Under the pieces are notes generated by a model, which was given only the letters and a program-made list of their open reading frames with translations, was not told the origin of the DNA and ran no database searches. Of a DNA stretch of 64,000 nucleotides, positions 7,686 through 16,100 are shown in pieces. Positions within the stretch are counted from its first letter, which is position 1. The number at the start of each line of letters is the position of its first letter. This stretch comes from Pseudomonas furukawaii. GTDB taxonomy: Bacteria > Pseudomonadota > Gammaproteobacteria > Pseudomonadales > Pseudomonadaceae. The stretch is taken from contig NZ_AP014862.1 of NCBI RefSeq assembly GCF_002355475.1, forward strand, positions 5,394,001 through 5,458,000, given 5' to 3'. The position numbers and the translations under genes were made by a program.

Positions 7686-8321
7686 CTACAACCCCACCAG
7701 TACCTCCACCCTGCCCTTTTCCCGCAGGGCCTCCAGCGCCTGTTCGCGGCTTTCGGCCACGCGCTGGCCGATCAGGTACTGGCGCACCAGGCTGCGGGCG
7801 CGGGCTTCGTCGAGGGTGGGGTCCAGCTGCGGTTTCAGGCTCTGGTAGGCGGCATTCACATCCTCGTCGCCGGGCAGCGGGTAGTCGGCCAGCAGGTCGA
7901 GCATGCGGCTGGCGGCCAGTTCGTGGCGCAGGTACTCGCGGTAGCCGGGCTCGTCGAAACCGGCCTCGCCCAGCGCACGGGCGAAGCCCTGGGTGTCCGG
8001 GAAGGCGGCCTTCATCTCCGCCAGGCTGGCGTCCAGCTCTTCGTCGGAGACCCTGACGCCCAGGCGACCGGCTTCCTGCCAGAGCAGCTCCTTGTCGATG
8101 AGCTGCTGCAGGGCCTCGCGTTTCAGCCGCTTGTAGGCCAGCGGACTGCGGATGGCCCCCACCTGGCGACCCTGGATCCGGAGGTAGTCGGCGAAGTGGC
8201 GATCCAGGCGGAAGTTGCTGATTTCGGTGCCATTGACCCGCGCGGCGACACCGGTTTCGCCCGCCAGCACCAGCGGGGTGAGCAGGCCCAGCACCAGGCC
8301 CAGCCAGGGATTGCCTTTCAT
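7686..8321 (-). CDS. SurA-N-domain periplasmic chaperone
   Basis: 211 aa with a signal peptide (MKGNPWLGLVLGLLTPLVLA). The rest is helical and matches the SurA N-terminal chaperone domain: VNGTEISNFRLDRHFADYL, LKREALQQLIDKELLWQEA, VSDEELDASLAEMK, then PLPGDEDVNAAYQ. No parvulin or FKBP isomerase domain fits in this length, so it is probably a chaperone and not an active isomerase. It is the last gene of the propeller operon, four bases after the cytochrome gene, with AGGAGG nine bases before the ATG. By position it may help fold the giant oxidase in the periplasm; Leptothrix mofA is also followed by a folding-factor gene (mofB). Confidence 0.75.
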   Translation of the reverse strand: MKGNPWLGLVLGLLTPLVLAGETGVAARVNGTEISNFRLDRHFADYLRIQGRQVGAIRSPLAYKRLKREALQQLIDKELLWQEAGRLGVRVSDEELDASLAEMKAAFPDTQGFARALGEAGFDEPGYREYLRHELAASRMLDLLADYPLPGDEDVNAAYQSLKPQLDPTLDEARARSLVRQYLIGQRVAESREQALEALREKGRVEVLVGL

Positions 8322-8324
8322 GGG

Positions 8325-9875
8325 CTACATCCTCCTGTCCACCTTGATGAAACGACCCAGGGGACGGAAACCGCCGCCGGCCAGGTCCACCGTGACGATA
8401 TGGGCGCCGGCCAGGCCGGTGCGCTGGCCGGGGCCGAAGTTCAGGGCCGGGGTCAGGCCGGTCTGGAAACCGTGCAGGCCCTCCAGTGCGCTGACCAGCT
8501 TTTTCCGACTGGCCTCGCGGCCGGCGCGCTTGAGCCCCTCCTCCAGCAGGATGGCGGCGCAGTAGGCGCCCACCTGCAAGGCCGCGTGCTGGTTGCCCAG
8601 GCCCTGGCTGCGGCGGATCGCCAGCAGCGCCGCCTGGCCCTCGGCTGTCCAGTCGCCGGGCATGAAGGGATAGGCGAGGAAGGTCCGTCCGGAGAAGCGC
8701 GGCGGAAGGCGCAGGGCGGCGCCGGCCACCTGGGCCGAGACGGCGAAGAGATAGGGCGACAGGTCCGCCCGGAGCTGATCGGCCAGGCGCGCGAAGTCCT
8801 CGGACTGGCCGAGGAAGAACAGGCCCTCGACTCCCTTCGCGGCATGGTTCAGGGTGTCCGCGCCGCCGTCGTAGCCCAGCAGCCTGACCTGCGCCCACCC
8901 CTGGTCCATCAGGTGCAGCGCCAGAGCTTCGGCCAGGGGACGCTGGTCGGCGTCCCGGGGATAGGCCACCAGCGCCTCCGGCCGCTCCAGGCCCAGGTCG
9001 CTGCTGGCGTAGCCGGCCAGGGCGAAGAGTTGTTCACGCAGGCCCGGCAGGGTGTTGAACACCAGCGGGTTGGCGGTCTCGCCCGCGGCCGGCAGCAAGG
9101 GACCGACCAGGGGCACGCCGGCCTCGGCCACCCGGGCCGCGAGGGCGCCATCCCGCGCCGGCACCAGGGGCGCCACCAGGGCGAACACGCCATCCTCCTC
9201 CAGCAGCCGTTGCAGGGCCTGCCCGGTGCTCCGCCGGTCCGTGCCCGGATCGCGCACCACCAGGGTCAGTTGCCGACCGTGGATGCCCCCCGCCGCGTTG
9301 ACCCGCTCGAAGGCGCCCCGCAGCACCGCTTCCACCGTCCGTCCCAGGTCGGCCAGCGGGCCCCGGGTGGGCAACAGGGTGCCCAGGCGCAGCTCGGTTT
9401 CCGCCACGCCGGGGTCGCGATCGTCCTCCAGCCGCTTGAGGTAGGCGGTGAGGCTGGCCATGTCGCGCAGGGACATGACGAAGCGCGGCATGGCGGGATC
9501 GAGGCGGTTGCCGGCGGGGTCGCGGCCCTCGCCCACCGCCCGGGCCAGGGCGCCCTCGTCGTAGGGGCCGTGGCTGCGGCCGTTGGCGCGAGACTGGCCA
9601 TAGGGCCGGGTCAGGCGGCTCCAGGTGATGTCCGGCGGCCGCACGCCGCCTTCGGGGCGGCCCCGGCCATCGGCGCCGTGGCAGTTGGCGCAGGGCATCA
9701 CCCTGGCCGGCACCAGGGTGTCGGCGGCGCCGACCCGGGCGCTGATCTCGCCGTTGGCCGAGCCGACGCCCTCCAGGTAGATGCGCCGGCCCGCCGCTTC
9801 CTCCGGCGTGAGCTCCAGCCCCGGAGCCAGGCCGGCCTGGCCGAGCAAGGCGACCAGCAGCAGCGCACGCCACAT
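8325..9875 (-). CDS. Cytochrome c fused to a type 1 periplasmic binding protein
   Basis: 516 aa. After a signal peptide (MWRALLLVALLGQAGLAPG) comes a cytochrome c domain over about residues 25-150 with one heme site CANCH and a candidate axial Met in AMPRFVMSLRDM. From about residue 160 the protein is a LivJ-like Periplas_BP_6 domain (LGTLLPTRGPLADLGRTVEAVLRGAFERVNAAGGIHGRQL) that runs to the end. The fusion joins an electron carrier to a solute sensor or binder and is unusual. A c-type cytochrome next to a Mn-oxidase-type multicopper oxidase recalls mofC of Leptothrix. Electron acceptance from the oxidase and ligand identity are inference. Confidence 0.82.
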   Translation of the reverse strand: MWRALLLVALLGQAGLAPGLELTPEEAAGRRIYLEGVGSANGEISARVGAADTLVPARVMPCANCHGADGRGRPEGGVRPPDITWSRLTRPYGQSRANGRSHGPYDEGALARAVGEGRDPAGNRLDPAMPRFVMSLRDMASLTAYLKRLEDDRDPGVAETELRLGTLLPTRGPLADLGRTVEAVLRGAFERVNAAGGIHGRQLTLVVRDPGTDRRSTGQALQRLLEEDGVFALVAPLVPARDGALAARVAEAGVPLVGPLLPAAGETANPLVFNTLPGLREQLFALAGYASSDLGLERPEALVAYPRDADQRPLAEALALHLMDQGWAQVRLLGYDGGADTLNHAAKGVEGLFFLGQSEDFARLADQLRADLSPYLFAVSAQVAGAALRLPPRFSGRTFLAYPFMPGDWTAEGQAALLAIRRSQGLGNQHAALQVGAYCAAILLEEGLKRAGREASRKKLVSALEGLHGFQTGLTPALNFGPGQRTGLAGAHIVTVDLAGGGFRPLGRFIKVDRRM

Positions 9876-9885
9876 GACGGGCTCC

Positions 9886-11046
9886 TCAGCGCCCGGCCAC
9901 GGGGGGCAGGCCCATGAGTTGCAGGCGCTGGGCGATGGCCTCCACCGGCGCGTCGGGGCGGATCTTGCTCCAGCGCTTGTTGGGCACGTCGCCGGCGATC
10001 AGCAGTGTGGAGTGGCCTTCAGGGGTTTCACCCAGCTGGCCGAGGCGAGCCAGCACGAGATCCATGTCGGCCCTGGCGCCGGTGAGGAAGATCCAGTTGG
10101 GCGAGTCCACCCCGTGCCGGGTGGCGAAGGCCTTGAGCACCTCGGGGGTGTCGCGCTCGGCATCGCTGGTGAGGGAGATGAAATACACCTCGCGGGCCAG
10201 GTCCTCGTCCATGGCCTCGCGCACCGCCTTGAGCTTGCGGGTGATCAGCGGGCAAGCGTCGTCGCAGTGGGTGAAGATCACGTTGAGCATCACCCGCCGC
10301 CCCTTGAGCACGTCGCTGTAGAAGCGCAGCTCCCTGCCGTTCTGGTCCTTCAGCAGGGTGTCGGTGAAATAGGACTGGGCGTCACGGGTGCCGCCGCCGG
10401 CCAGGGCCCTGGCGGTGGGCTGGGCGGCCAGCGCCTCGCGGGCCGCACGCAGTTCGTCCACCCGCGCCAGCAGCACGGCCGGGTCGGTGAAGCCGTAGAA
10501 ACGCGTCCACTGCCCGGTCCGGCCGTCGCCCACCATGATCAGCGGCGGGTGTTCCTCGAAGTTCGGGGTGAAGGTGCCGAAGCCCTTCAGCGTTTCGGTG
10601 ATCGCCTCCTGGCTGCCGGTGACCCAGCGCCAGCCCTCGCCGCCCGAAAAGCGGTCGGCGTATTCCTTGAGGCGCTCGGGCGTGTCCCGCTGCGGGTCGA
10701 TGCTCAGGGACACCAGCTGGACCTCGCGGCCGGCACGCTCGCCCAGTTGTTTCTGCAGCTTCTGCAGGATGGCGGAGATCACCGGGCAGACCGTGGTGCA
10801 CTGGGTGTAGACGAAGCCCACCACGCTGATGCGGTCCCCGGCCAGCTCCCGGGACAGGTTCACCGGGCGGCCCTCCTGGTCCACCAGGGGCACGTCGGCC
10901 AGGGTGACCCGGGTCTCGGGGGCGTGGGCGCCCGGGTTGGCCGCCACGAGCGCGGCATGTTCCTCGGGAGAGTGAGCGGCGGCGGCGCCCGCCAGCAGCC
11001 CCAGGGAAAGCAGTGCGACGCGGAAAACGGAGGTCAGGGAATCCAT
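9886..11046 (-). CDS. Tandem double SCO1/SenC copper chaperone
   Basis: 386 aa with a signal peptide (MDSLTSVFRVALLSLGLLAGAAA). It contains two thioredoxin-fold SCO domains in a row. The first, about residues 45-190, has the copper motif CTTVCP plus a distal His in NFEEHPPLIMVGD. The second, about 215-375, has CDDACP plus a His in TPEGHSTLLIAGD. So each domain keeps a CxxxC pair and a candidate third ligand. SCO proteins deliver copper or reduce cysteines of copper sites. Two active-looking copies in one chain are rare and suit a client with many copper sites, here the giant oxidase. The ATG at 11046 follows GAGG and lies ten bases after the propeller gene. Confidence 0.87.
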   Translation of the reverse strand: MDSLTSVFRVALLSLGLLAGAAAAHSPEEHAALVAANPGAHAPETRVTLADVPLVDQEGRPVNLSRELAGDRISVVGFVYTQCTTVCPVISAILQKLQKQLGERAGREVQLVSLSIDPQRDTPERLKEYADRFSGGEGWRWVTGSQEAITETLKGFGTFTPNFEEHPPLIMVGDGRTGQWTRFYGFTDPAVLLARVDELRAAREALAAQPTARALAGGGTRDAQSYFTDTLLKDQNGRELRFYSDVLKGRRVMLNVIFTHCDDACPLITRKLKAVREAMDEDLAREVYFISLTSDAERDTPEVLKAFATRHGVDSPNWIFLTGARADMDLVLARLGQLGETPEGHSTLLIAGDVPNKRWSKIRPDAPVEAIAQRLQLMGLPPVAGR

Positions 11047-11056
11047 GGCGTATTCC

Positions 11057-12952
11057 TCAGGGTGTGGCCTGGGCCGGTACGGCGCGCAGGCTGGCGTAGG
11101 GTTGCGAACCGAAGGGCATCGCCAGGGAAACGGAGCCCACGTGCAGGTAGTAGGCGCCGGCCTGGTCGAGTTGCAGCGGTGCCTCGTAGACGCCCTTCTC
11201 CACCTCCACCGCGGCCACTTCGGCGGGCCGCGAGGCGGGGGCGCGGAAATAGCGCACCCGCAGGTCCCCGACCCCGGCACGGGGTTCGCCGGCGGTCCCC
11301 TGGACCACCCGGAAGCGGGCCTTGGCGGGCTCGCCCAGGGTCACCCGGCCCTGATCGAGGAGGAACTCGACCCGGGGCCGGTCGCGCTGGGCGGCGAGGA
11401 CCGGGTTGGCCTTGACCTCGGTGCGGAAGCAGTGGGCGATATTGGGCTGGTTGAGGGCCACCGCCAGGTCGAACTCGCCCGGAGCCGGCAGCTTCACCCG
11501 GCTGCTGTAGAGCCCGGGTTCCACCTCGCGCATGCTGCGGTCCACCACCCGGGCGGCGCGGGAGCTGTGCCCCCGGTTGAGGTAGCCGGTCATGGGGGCG
11601 TTCATGCCCTCCATGTAGAAGTAGGTGGTGTTGTCCACCGGGTTGACCACGAACACCGCGCCCTCGTCGCGGGCCTGGGCCAGGCCATCGGCGATGGGCA
11701 GGTCGCCGGCCAGCTTGGGCGCCGCCGGCCCCGCCTCGAAACCCTGGATGATCAGCTGCTTGCCGGCCCCGAGGGACTCCAGGTTGATCATGCTCACCTT
11801 GGGCGAGGCCAGGCCGCGCACATAGGCGTAGTCACGGGTGAAGACCAGTTGATAGGGCTCGGCGGTGATCTCGCCGCGCTGGACGATCTCGTCGCTGCCG
11901 GCGTCCACCACCAGCACCCGGTCCTCCAGGCTGTTCAGCGCCAGGCCGAAGCGGCCGTCCTGGGTGAAGCGCAGCGGCCCAAGCCCCTTGCCGGCCTCGA
12001 TCACCTTGCGCACCTTGAGGCTGCGGGCGTCGATCACGGTGAGGGTGCCGGCCTGGCCGTCGCTGACGTAGAGCGCGCCGGACAGGGCGGAGACCGCCAG
12101 GGACAGCGGGCTGGGGCCGGTGGGGATGTCCGCCAGCTTCTTCAGGCTGGCGATGTCCACCACGCTCACGCCGCCGGCCTCGCGGTTGCTGATGAAGGCG
12201 TGGCGGGAGTCGGCGCTGAAGGCGATCTCGTGGTGCCCGTCGCCGGTGGCCAGGCTGGCCACCGTCTCGCGGCTCCGGGTGTCGATCACGGTCACCCCGC
12301 CCCGCTCGCCACGCCGGGCATTGTTGCCGACCCAGAGGTAGCGGCCATCGGGCTGCAGGGCCACGCGCACCGGCTCGGCCCCGGCGTCCAGGCTGGCGAC
12401 CACCTTGAACTCGCTGGTGTCCACCACGGCCACTTCGCCGGCGCTGGGCATGGAGACGTAGAGCAGGCGGTCGTCCTCGCTGGCGACCCAGTCCATGGGC
12501 GGGCGTTTCAGCGGGATCCGCGACAGGGTGCTGGTGATGCCGCCCACGGAGGTGATGGGATCGATGACGGTGAGGGCCGAGTCCTTGTTCATCACCACCA
12601 GGTAGTAGCTGTTCAGGTCCACCAGGGCCCGGGCGCTGAGCACGCCCTTCAGGTAGGTGCCGATGCGCATCTTGCACTGGCCGGCCTGGGCCTCCGGCAG
12701 GGCCTGGTCGAGCCAGGCGCCGGGCGTCTGGCCGGAGAGCGGCTGGCCGGTGGTGGCATCGCTGAGGCGCAGGCGGATGTCGGCGAACATCCCTTCGGTG
12801 AGCACGCCGTCGCTGCCCAGGGGCACCGCCTCGAACTCGATGGCGACGCCATCCCGCACCAGGCGATTGGGGGAATCCCCCGGAGGTTCGGCCTGGGCGG
12901 CCAGCGCGGCGGTGACCAGCAGCAGGCTTGCGGCGATCGGTAGGGTATTCAC
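11057..12952 (-). CDS. Secreted YVTN-type beta-propeller protein
   Basis: 631 aa. The start is a GTG at 12952, with GGAGGA seven bases upstream; it gives a clean signal peptide (NTLPIAASLLLVTAALAAQA). Residues 130-430 hold seven or so WD/YVTN-like blades, with repeated patterns of the VIDxxS, VASLxxG and HAFISNRE type. An Ig-like C-terminal half follows (VKLPAPGEFDLAVALNQPNIAHCF ... VEKGVYEAPLQLDQAGAYYLHVG). Propellers of this class often pair with cytochromes or copper proteins in the periplasm. It opens an operon with the SCO, cytochrome and chaperone genes, about 30 bases from a predicted sigma54 start. Its biochemical role is not known. Confidence 0.8.
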   Translation of the reverse strand: MNTLPIAASLLLVTAALAAQAEPPGDSPNRLVRDGVAIEFEAVPLGSDGVLTEGMFADIRLRLSDATTGQPLSGQTPGAWLDQALPEAQAGQCKMRIGTYLKGVLSARALVDLNSYYLVVMNKDSALTVIDPITSVGGITSTLSRIPLKRPPMDWVASEDDRLLYVSMPSAGEVAVVDTSEFKVVASLDAGAEPVRVALQPDGRYLWVGNNARRGERGGVTVIDTRSRETVASLATGDGHHEIAFSADSRHAFISNREAGGVSVVDIASLKKLADIPTGPSPLSLAVSALSGALYVSDGQAGTLTVIDARSLKVRKVIEAGKGLGPLRFTQDGRFGLALNSLEDRVLVVDAGSDEIVQRGEITAEPYQLVFTRDYAYVRGLASPKVSMINLESLGAGKQLIIQGFEAGPAAPKLAGDLPIADGLAQARDEGAVFVVNPVDNTTYFYMEGMNAPMTGYLNRGHSSRAARVVDRSMREVEPGLYSSRVKLPAPGEFDLAVALNQPNIAHCFRTEVKANPVLAAQRDRPRVEFLLDQGRVTLGEPAKARFRVVQGTAGEPRAGVGDLRVRYFRAPASRPAEVAAVEVEKGVYEAPLQLDQAGAYYLHVGSVSLAMPFGSQPYASLRAVPAQATP

Positions 12953-12992
12953 CTGGCATTCCTCCCCTCTTCTGGACCCTGCACCGATGCAG

Positions 12993-13009
12993 GAGCAATG
13001 CCTGTGCCA
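12993..13009 (-). promoter_or_regulatory. Sigma54-type promoter of the propeller operon
   Basis: On the minus strand TGGCACAGGCATTGCTC: a full -24 TGGCAC, five bases, and -12 TTGC. GG and GC are ten bases apart. The 17-bp core is identical to the one upstream of the multicopper oxidase. Expected initiation is near 12983. Confidence 0.88.
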
Positions 13010-13058
13010 GGCGGGAAAAACCATTGGGATCAGTGGGTTGCCCTGTTCGAGCGGGATT

Positions 13059-13101
13059 TTCCCCAGGGCATTCCCCACAGGATTCCCCTGTTGTGGGGGT
13101 T
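13059..13101. promoter_or_regulatory. TTCCCCA heptamer array with 12-bp period
   Basis: TTCCCCA at 13059 and 13071 and TTCCCCT at 13083 lie exactly 12 bases apart; an inverted copy GGGGGTT follows at 13095 in the same phase. The array starts 51 bases upstream of the -24 box of the propeller promoter, the usual place for an enhancer-binding protein. Confidence 0.6.
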
Positions 13102-13114
13102 GGTGGTGCGCATG

Positions 13115-13154
13115 GCGCACCCTACGGACAGTCCTTCCCATCCGTAGGGTGCGC
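13115..13154 (-). terminator. Perfect 14-bp inverted repeat after the oxidase gene
   Basis: GCGCACCCTACGGA and TCCGTAGGGTGCGC flank a 12-base loop. It lies just downstream of the oxidase stop codon at 13171. No T-run follows, so it may be a barrier or RNA-stabilising hairpin and not a strict intrinsic terminator. The same CGCACCCTACGGAT word recurs in the tandem repeats at 21655-22250. Confidence 0.5.
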
Positions 13155-13170
13155 TGCGCGCAACCGCGCC

Positions 13171-16100
13171 TCAGGGCTCGTTGGTCACCCGCAGCAGGCC
13201 CCAGATGCCGCCCGCGTTGCCGAAGGCCGCGTAGTCCCGGTAGAGGTAGTCGCCGGGGATGGCGTTGGCGCCGCCGGCGCTGGGCAGCATCAGGCTGAAG
13301 TGGGCGGCCGGCAGCACGCTTTCCTGGGCGCCGATGTACAGGGCCGCCGGGTTCAGGCCGAAGCGGGTGGAGCCGATGCCGGACAGTTTCTCCGGATAGC
13401 CCCAGACATCCAGCTTCTCGGACAGGAAGGGGTTGAAGGCCCAGAGGTGTCCATCCAGCTGGAAGGTGATGCCACGGCTGCCACCCGAGGGCATGGTCAC
13501 GTGGGTGCGGAACGGCTGCCCCGGCTTGACCTTGAGCACCGGGGTCACCGGGTCTCCACCCACCAGCGCGTTGCTGTAGGCCTGGTGAGCGTTGGGCACG
13601 TCGCCCCAACCCTGGCCCTGGGCGCGGCCGAAGGGCGCGTCCGGCGCCTTGCCGAAGCGGTACCACAGGGGTTCGCTCTTGTAGTTCACGGCCATGCCGG
13701 AGTTGTCCTTGGGATCGGCCGGGACGCCGAAGCCCTCGGAGGCCATGTTCTCCACCGGCCGGCCGTTGGCCCAGCGCAGGTTCAGCGACTTGTGCAGGAC
13801 CAGGGAGAAGTCCCGGTACGGCGTGCCGGACAGCGGCGTCACGGTGGCGGCGGCGCGCATGCCGGCGTCCTCGGTCCAGGTGGCGCCCAGGGGCACGATG
13901 CTCATGGCGCCGCCCAGGCCCTTCTGGCCCTGCTTGACGGGATCGGCCGCCAGCAGGTTGAAGCCGCCGAACTCGATGGGCGTGGCGGTGATGTTGTCCA
14001 CCGCGCGGCCCAACTGGGTCACCGGCTTGCCTTCACGCTCCAGGTGGCCGACGTAGAACTTGTAGGCCCTGGTGGGCCAGGAGCCGCCCGAGGCGCCTCG
14101 GGGCGCGACGGTCTGCACCGGGTTGATACCGACGTTGAAGCCGTCCGCCTGGGTGACGTCGTAGGCCAGCAACTGGGTGTGGATGCCCGCGTGGCTGGAG
14201 GGGCGCAGCATGTTGTTGTTGAAGGTGGTGGGGCCTTGCGGGCTGTCGCGGTCACGCTTGACCACGCCTTGCAGCACGGCGTAGGTGGGCAGGTCCGGCA
14301 TGACCGGCGGCAGGCGGTTCTCCAGGGTGATGTTCACGCAGTCGCCAGCGGCGGCGCGCAGCACCAGGGGCTCCACCGGAACGTTGGGCTTGAGCTTGCC
14401 GGTGACCGGGTCCAGGTCGGCCTTGCGCACGTAGAGGATGGCGGTGGGGTCATGCAGCGGGCCGGACTGGCCGCCGATGGTGAAGACCTCGCCATCTTCC
14501 TCGTCCACCACGGTGACCTGGGGAATGGTCACCGGTCGCGGGTTGAACACCAGGGTGCCGCCCTGCGGATTCAAGGGACCACCGGCGTGCTGGTCGACAC
14601 CGGCGGGGTCGCCGATGGTCAGGCCCAGGGGGTTGGCGAGGATGTCGTTGGCCAGGGCCACGACGATCTCGTAGTTGCGTTTCACCGTGGTGCGGGTGCC
14701 GATGCCACTGGGGTTCGGCGAGGTGCGCGGGCACACGCCGTCGAACTGGGTGGTGTTGCGCGAGGCCACCGGGCGCGGGTTGTTGGGCAGGGCGAAGAGG
14801 TCCGCGCGCGGGGTGGTGTAGTTGCGCATCACGCCCCAGATGCCATTCCAGTAGCCCTCGATGGAGGCGTCCATGTTGTACAGGTAGTCCGCCGCCTCGT
14901 AGGGGGTGCCGGACATCATGGTCACCGGGGCGACGAAGCCGAACTGCTCGGAGATGCCCACCATCTGCGACGCCTTCCAGCCGGAGTTGCCGGCGCTGCC
15001 GAAGCCGGTGCCGCTGTGCAGCCACTTCACGCCGTGCAGGGTGACGTTGTGTTCCTCCTCATGGCCGCCGGCGTGCAGGCGCAGGCGCACATTGTCGCCG
15101 GAGTAGCTCCGCAGCATGGGCGTGAAGGGGTCGCCGGGCTGGTCGCCGCCCCGGTTGATATGGGGCGGGAAGCCGGTGCTCGCCCCGGTCGGCCCGGTGG
15201 CCGTGGTGATGGCGCTGGGCGCCAGGTTCAGGGCCGGGATGGCGCGGTCGGTGCGGGTCTGCAGGGCGTAGGCGAGATCGCCCGCCAGGCCGTCGGCCTG
15301 CATGCCGGGCTTGCCGTCCGGCGCCGGCTTGTTGGGGTCGAACACCCGCAGGGCCACGGGCTCGTTGCGGTAATTGACGACGAACATGCCCGGGTCGTCC
15401 ACGGAGATGGCCTGCGGGCAGGGCCGGCTCGGGCAGCCGAGGACCTGGCCGCCGGCGACTTCGCGCACCGACTCGAAGAGGTTCGGGCCGGACTGGCGCA
15501 CGGGCGGGTTGATGGCGTAGCGGAAGCTGTCGGCCGAGGTGGGGTAGGCCGCGGCATCGGGGATGCCGTCAGGTCCGGCGCCGACATAGACGCCCGCCTC
15601 GTAGGCATGCTGGAAGTCGCTGTACTCCAGGAAGAACTCGCGGAAGCTGTCGTTCTTGCCGTCGCCGTCCAGGTCGCCGGTGGCGATCACCGCCTGCCAG
15701 GAGGTGGGGCCGCCGTCCTGGCGCGCGCTGCTGTAGAGCGGCTGGCCGGTTTCGGCGTGGTACCAGCTGGAGCCGGCCGGCTCGGTGAGCACGGTGGCGT
15801 ACAGGCCCACCTGCTGGTGGGTGGAGGGACCGAAGTGGTCGTGGGTGAAGATGTTGCCCAGGCCCCGGTCGACGCCATGGGTGTTCACCAGGGGGTCGGC
15901 GAACCAGCGTTGCAGGGTGGTGCGGGCCCCCAGCCAGTCGGCCCGGCCGAACTGGCCGAAGTACGGGTGCTGCTTGGCCACCGGGCAGTCGGCGGTGCCG
16001 TCGCGGGCATCGCCCTCGGTGCACTGGTTGTAGGCGCGGATGGCGTGGATGCGCTCCACCACGCTGGCCGGCGAGAGGGTGCCGTCTTCGTAGTTCCAGC

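Noticed and set aside
7686-8321. Active peptidyl-prolyl isomerase
   Set aside because: Only the SurA N-terminal chaperone region is present; the protein is too short for an added parvulin or FKBP domain and lacks their motifs.
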